From the NCBI RefSeq assembly GCF_010389155.1, contig NC_057761.1, positions 23,954,210 through 24,018,209 of the forward strand: DNA of 64,000 nt, written 5' to 3'. The stretch is from Erigeron canadensis (lineage: Eukaryota > Streptophyta > Magnoliopsida > Asterales > Asteraceae). Both the position numbers and the translations under genes were made by a program. The notes beneath the pieces were generated by a model. That model saw nothing but the letters and a program-made list of their open reading frames with translations. It did not search any database and had not been told where the DNA came from. Shown here piece by piece: positions 59,502-64,000 of the stretch. Position 1 is the stretch's first letter, and every line of letters begins with the position of its first letter.

Positions 59502-59802
59502 TGTGAGAATTGCTATTTTTTGATTGTGATTTTTTTGTCTAATGACTACAAAATAAGAGATAAAATTGTTTAAATATTGATGAGGAAGACGATGAAGAAT
59601 AATATGTAGAACCATCGAGAAAGCAAGGAATTTGTGAAGAAGAAGAAGCAAGGCATTACTTTTTATGGATGGAAGACTCCAAATTATTCCAGATTATTTA
59701 TTAAGGAATCGATGGATTAGTGAAACTTCCTAAGTATGCCCCACCGCCTTAAACTCCTTGAGGATTCGATACAATTTTGTGTATATAATTAATTATCTAA
59801 TC

Positions 59803-60130
59803 ATCTAAGTTGGTGGAATAGTTTGGGGTTACCTGGACCTATAGGTCTCAGGTTTGAATCTCTATTCCATCAACTTTGAGATATGTATATAGTCCTTCTA
59901 TGAGGGTTTGATTTGTGTATACTCAGGTTTAAGTCTGAGGGATCAAGGTTTACCCCTATTAATCGTCGTGCATTCAGGCGGATTAGTAAGGGGTTTTCCC
60001 CCATTGGGTATTTGAAATAGACATTTCTACTTTGAGGGAGCTCTCTAGCGCGGACCCGGTTAAAATAACGTATTGTCGAATCGCGACACGAAGTTTTCAA
60101 GTGAAATTCACCTTTAAAAAAAAAAAAAAT
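59803..60130 (+). mobile_element. SINE family S1, copy 3 (328 bp) with 14-bp TSD
   Basis: TTAATTATCTAATC (59789-59802) and TTAATTATTTAATC (60131-60144) flank it, one mismatch. It matches copy 2 over TTTACCCCTATTAATCGTCG, AAATAGACATTTCTACTT and GAATCGCGACACGAAGTTTT and ends in a longer A tail. B box: AGGTTTGAATCTC. Confidence 0.92.
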
Positions 60131-60144
60131 TTAATTATTTAATC

Positions 60145-61391
60145 TGATGGTTTAAAAAGCCGAATGGTGCTATGGAAGTATGAACCAATCCATAAAGTGA
60201 ATGTTATTTGCTTTGGTGTCCATACTCATTCGAAACACCGGTATAAAATAACACCCAATATAGACTACTTTTATGTTCTCCAAACAATTTTAGGGCCCTT
60301 GATTTGCCATACATGAAGATTAAACTTTTTACCTTTGTCCCATCAGCACCAAACCTTTATTAATTATTATACCGATGATCTAGTGTGTTTATTTTTTTTT
60401 AATCAAATGGATTATTGGTAAGGCTTAGGTTAAGTAGAAAAACCTATCCGCTAAAAATCGATCCTCTCCATTTCTAACTCAGTTTTAATTTGTTCAAATG
60501 TTGTATGTGGATTATCATGAAAAACATTGAAAATTTTGCATTTTGATATTTATTTTAGTGGACAACACTGCGTAATTGGCAATATTAGATGTGTTACGAA
60601 AAAATGAGTCAATCCACCCTTTTGGTACTCATGGTGTATTTTGAAAAAACGCATGGTGTATGATAAAAACGTACTCCATGAGCCTGTCCAGGAGCAGCCC
60701 AACCAAGCGTAACCAGTTCGGTCTGGGGTCCACCAATCATTGAATTTTTCGGGCCTGGCCCAGTCGAAGCCCAGTTTATGTGTTATCCGAGTCAAACCGA
60801 TATTTCAATGGGTTTTGTTTTATACTTCTTGCAACTTAGACCATTCTTGTATGTCCTACTTATTTTACATTGAGTTGTTAATATAACTTTTCATAGTTCA
60901 AAATCAAAAGTTTTAGATTAACAGTCGTAAGTGGACGTGGTTAAGAATTTGCTTCATTCATTTACATTAATCATTTCCCAATTATAGCTTTCGCATATTT
61001 TTACATTCGCATCTATCATTCTATCTACAAACATTTAGAACTTTATTGGAAGAAATACTCAATTAATTACAACTCTAATGAGGGTATATATCATGAGGGG
61101 TTGGGTATTGTATCATGATTCCACATTAAAGCTTTTTCGTAGACAATATCCAACCCAACTTAGACGTTTCTAAAAAGGACACTTTCATATGTATGCATCC
61201 AAAAACTAGGCAAAAAAGAAAAGAACAATTAGAAGAAATCGAAAATTAAAACTTGATGTTATTTATAAATTTCATATATACTTTATATACATACTACAAA
61301 CAAGTACTCCATTAGGTTTCCATACATGATAATACATCATTACATCTTATTAGTATCTCTCCACAGGAAAACTGTAAAATTTACACACTAA
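60145..61391. other. Intergenic; 3' flank of HSP21
   Basis: No gene seen. An open frame near 60,550-60,795 has no family features. The last ~150 bases are probably HSP21 3' UTR. Confidence 0.35.
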
Positions 61392-62194
61392 TTACTGAAT
61401 TTCGACATCAATTACTTTTCGTTCAACTTTAACCTTAGGAATGGAGATCAAAAGAACACCATTTTTCAAATCAGCTTTGATTTTATCTTTTACACAATTA
61501 TCCGGCAAATCAATCCGAGTCTGATACGAGCTACTATAATTCTGTCTAGCCCATCCTTCATTTTGTTTTTGTTCTTCCTCTTGTTTCTTGTGTTCTCCTT
61601 TGATAACAAGCATGTTATCCTCTACATACACCTTCAAATCTTCCTTGGATAGTCCAGGCACATCAAATCTCATATTGATTTCATTCTCACCGTCTTGTAT
61701 GTCCCATGGAGCCCGAATGTTCCAACCCGATTGGCTCCTCATAGGAAATGTCATCGAATCATCAAATATTCGGTCCATTGTGTCCAACATTTGCCGCATT
61801 GTTCTCATTGGAGACAATGGATCCAATAAACCTGTATTATTTTAAGGATTCCATTAAGATTCATATCTCTTTCAACTATTTTATGTTGTTAATTACAAGA
61901 GAAATTGGTTGGTGCTGCAACAGTTTCTAACTGCTCTGAGCGTAGCATTTAGAAACCGAGTGTTGCCGCAACTATTTTTAATTGAAAAAAATAGCGTTTG
62001 CCTTATAAAATTTTGCTCGGTTTATTAAAAATAGGTGTGAAGACAACAACACTCATTAGGTGCAACCCAAATGATTTCAACTAATAATAAATTAAATTAA
62101 GAATGAAAAAAAAATTGAAAATACTATATTTGGTGCAATTAATTAGTCCTTTGTAGAATTACACTAGATTATAACCCCGCGTAATACGCAGGGA

Positions 62195-62233
<39 letters not shown>

Positions 62234-63278
62234 TGACATGTTGAACTGGGTAAAAATTGAGCTACTAAAAAAAGTGTGAAGTTAGATTGATGGTTGTTGA
62301 GATTCTGGTCGTTAACGGTGACCGTCCGGTTGGAACAATGGATACACCATCTGTTAACGGTCTCGCTAAGTAATGTTTTTGTTTGATTGAATGTCTTTTA
62401 TGCATCCGAATATGTTTGTACTTGAGCTTTAACGTTTTGTTTGAATAATTTAGTTATTTACAAAAAATTTATTAACCAATTAAATTACCAATCTATACAT
62501 CACATGTTGTGTGCTAATATAACTTAAAAGTTATGCATAATATGTTTACAATTTTCATACAACTATTTTTTTGATACATAATCGTGATAACTTATTATAT
62601 TTTGTATTTTTTTTTCAATTCTTCATTAACTCAAAAATCGTTGAGTAATTATTGAAAAGTTATGTCAATCTGTGTATCGTACCGATTAAAAAGAATTTTA
62701 TTAAAAAAAGTCAAAAGTTAATTTTAAATATAAAAAATGATATAAAATTTAAAAAATATTAGTTTTCATAATATATATTAAATAACATTAATAAATAGTA
62801 TCTACAAATTTATATTATAAAATAAAAATTATTTAATTTATTGAATTAAAATTAAATCTAAAAAAGTTAAAAAAGGCATATGACATCATCGTTTTGATTT
62901 AAGGGCTATAATTAAAAGTTGAACTTTATCCAAAAGTCCAAATTTCTTTATTTTGAAATTAAGGTTTCTCTTTTATATATATTTAGAAATATATATGGTT
63001 TTCGACTTACCAAAGGGGGATATGGAGGACGAAGAGGACGAAGGACGACGTTTTTCAACCGCGGCACCTTTGTTTTGGGTGTTATTACTTAGTTGAACAT
63101 CAATGGAGGAGTTATTATGATCATTTTGGGATTGAGCTTTTATTATGGGGACGAGTTTGGTACGCATTCGTGAATTAGGCTGGGCGAAGAAGGCGGGGCG
63201 AGCGGATTTCGGTGAAGGTTTTGAGATGAGGGTGTTTGAAACTAGAGGAGAAGAAGAAATACCACAACATGTAGCCAT
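61392..63278 (-). CDS. HSP21: Chloroplast small heat shock protein HSP21
   Basis: Two exons, 63011-63278 and 61392-61831, join in frame to 235 residues (Arabidopsis HSP21 has 227). Residues 1 to ~47 are a Ser-rich, basic plastid transit peptide (MATCCGISSSPLVSNTLISK). Next comes the Met-rich amphipathic helix specific to plastid sHSPs (LLDPLSPMRTMRQMLDTMDR), which spans the splice junction. The alpha-crystallin domain fills the C-terminal half: NIRAPWDIQDGENEINMRFD, VPGLSKEDLKVYVEDNMLVI and DLKNGVLLISIPKV. It is an ATP-independent holdase that guards stromal and thylakoid proteins in heat. The intron carries a Helitron-like end and an AT repeat. TATA and heat shock elements lie upstream. Intact. 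Confidence 0.95.
62163..62193 (-). mobile_element. Helitron-like 3' terminus in the HSP21 intron
   Basis: Reversed it reads CCCTGCGTATTACGCGGGG (hairpin), TATAAT and CTAGT. This is a good Helitron 3' end. An AT dinucleotide run follows at about 62,200-62,228. The 5' end was not found. Confidence 0.6.
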
Positions 63279-63353
63279 TGTTTAAAGGAAACAGGATGAT
63301 GTATATGAATTTTTCTATTTTGATGATGAGGAATAAGGGTCGTGTGGTTGGTT

Positions 63354-63360
63354 TATATAA
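63354..63360 (-). promoter_or_regulatory. TATA box of HSP21
   Basis: On the minus strand TTATATAAAC, about 76 bases upstream of the HSP21 ATG, a normal distance for a plant gene with a short leader. Confidence 0.7.
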
Positions 63361-63394
63361 TAAGCAGAAATAAATGGTGGAAGGTGATGGTGAG

Positions 63395-63402
63395 TTCTTG
63401 AA
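63395..63402 (-). promoter_or_regulatory. Heat shock element, proximal
   Basis: TTCTTGAA, two inverted nGAAn units, with a further GAGATTC unit about 10 bases on. It sits about 35 bases upstream of the TATA box, where heat shock factors usually bind. Confidence 0.7.
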
Positions 63403-63474
63403 GGAACTGGAGATTCAAAAAGCAAACATAAATATCCCCCTGTAATGTGGTACAGTCTTTTGCTTTCCAAAGTG

Positions 63475-63482
63475 TTCTAGAA
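63475..63482 (-). promoter_or_regulatory. Heat shock element, distal
   Basis: TTCTAGAA, a perfect two-unit core, with TTCC about ten bases away on one side. About 115 bases upstream of the TATA box. Confidence 0.7.
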
Positions 63483-64000
63483 AAATCTACATGTTGTCAA
63501 GTTCCGTTTTAAAAATCTGTTTGGGTATATTAAGCAAAGAATATATATTACCGTTTTAATTACTCGTACTTCTTTCGGTATTTAGTTTGACTTTTTAAAT
63601 TTTTTTCAACGGTTTATGTACAGTAACATTGTGATGCCAAAGTCTATGAAAGTAGTTTTTAAATGATTAGGGTTTGCGATATAAAAAGGGATTAGCGGCG
63701 CAACTTGTCGCCCGTTTGCCTTCTAATTCTATGTAAATTATATATACAACTGTTAATTATTTAATAAAATTCTTTTTTATTTTGTTATATAATATATAAT
63801 AAAATTTAAATCAATCAAAATTGTTTTAAAACTCAATCCATTTCTTATATCTATTATTATATAATAATACAAACAAAAATAATTACATTTAAAGTTCAAA
63901 AATAAAACCCATAATGTCAAACTAGAACAATTAGATTAAGACAAAAGTAATACTTACTTGAAATATACTCGTATCACATAACACAAATTATAAATATCCT
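63483..64000. other. Upstream flank of HSP21
   Basis: AT-rich, no gene or bounded element seen. Confidence 0.35.

Noticed and set aside
61860..62080. Loose inverted repeats in the HSP21 intron as a further MITE
   Set aside because: Pairing is patchy and no target duplication could be read.

Overview
The window is nuclear DNA of a flowering plant. It is AT-rich, with intron-bearing genes, GT-AG splice sites, a TIR-type resistance gene (which points to a eudicot), a plastid small heat shock protein and dense plant-type transposable elements. An Asteraceae origin is possible from the look of the repeats, but the sequence does not prove it. There are no rRNA genes, tRNA genes or CRISPR arrays.

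Layout: 0-6 kb is repeat-rich, with a ~71-bp tandem array, a 265-bp triplicated unit and a 2.9-kb solo LTR with a 5-bp target-site duplication (TSD). 6-11.1 kb holds a broken C-terminal scrap of a TIR-NBS-LRR (TNL) gene and a nearly complete TNL with one in-frame TAG. 12.8-15.6 kb (minus strand) is a six-exon clock pseudo-response regulator (PRR5/PRR9/PRR95 type), with two evening elements just upstream. 16-28 kb has no intact gene. It holds PRR promoter sequence, a second, geneless copy of that promoter split by insertions, and many small mobile elements (hAT and Mutator MITEs, SINEs, a solo LTR). 29-41 kb carries an uncharacterised gene family in tandem: two open genes, a pseudogene between them and a fourth 3' fragment. 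41-47.5 kb is repeats plus a decayed Ty3/Gypsy integrase. 47.6-48.1 kb is an S-protein-homologue gene. 48.5-52.3 kb is a hairpin CACTA-like MITE, a third solo LTR and other repeats. 53.7-56.8 kb is a six-exon membrane-anchored START-domain gene with a SINE in intron 2. 58-60 kb has a hAT MITE, a small one-exon gene and a SINE. 61.4-63.3 kb (minus) is a two-exon chloroplast HSP21 gene with heat shock elements and a TATA box.

The genes are independent units, not a pathway. What stands out is the record of insertion and duplication: three solo LTRs, two hAT MITEs, one Mutator MITE and several SINEs have target-site duplications that can be read base by base, and two gene loci (the PRR promoter and the uncharacterised family) show local tandem duplication followed by decay. 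No wholly new biological system was recognised. The closest to new are the uncharacterised tandem family and the orphan duplicated clock promoter.
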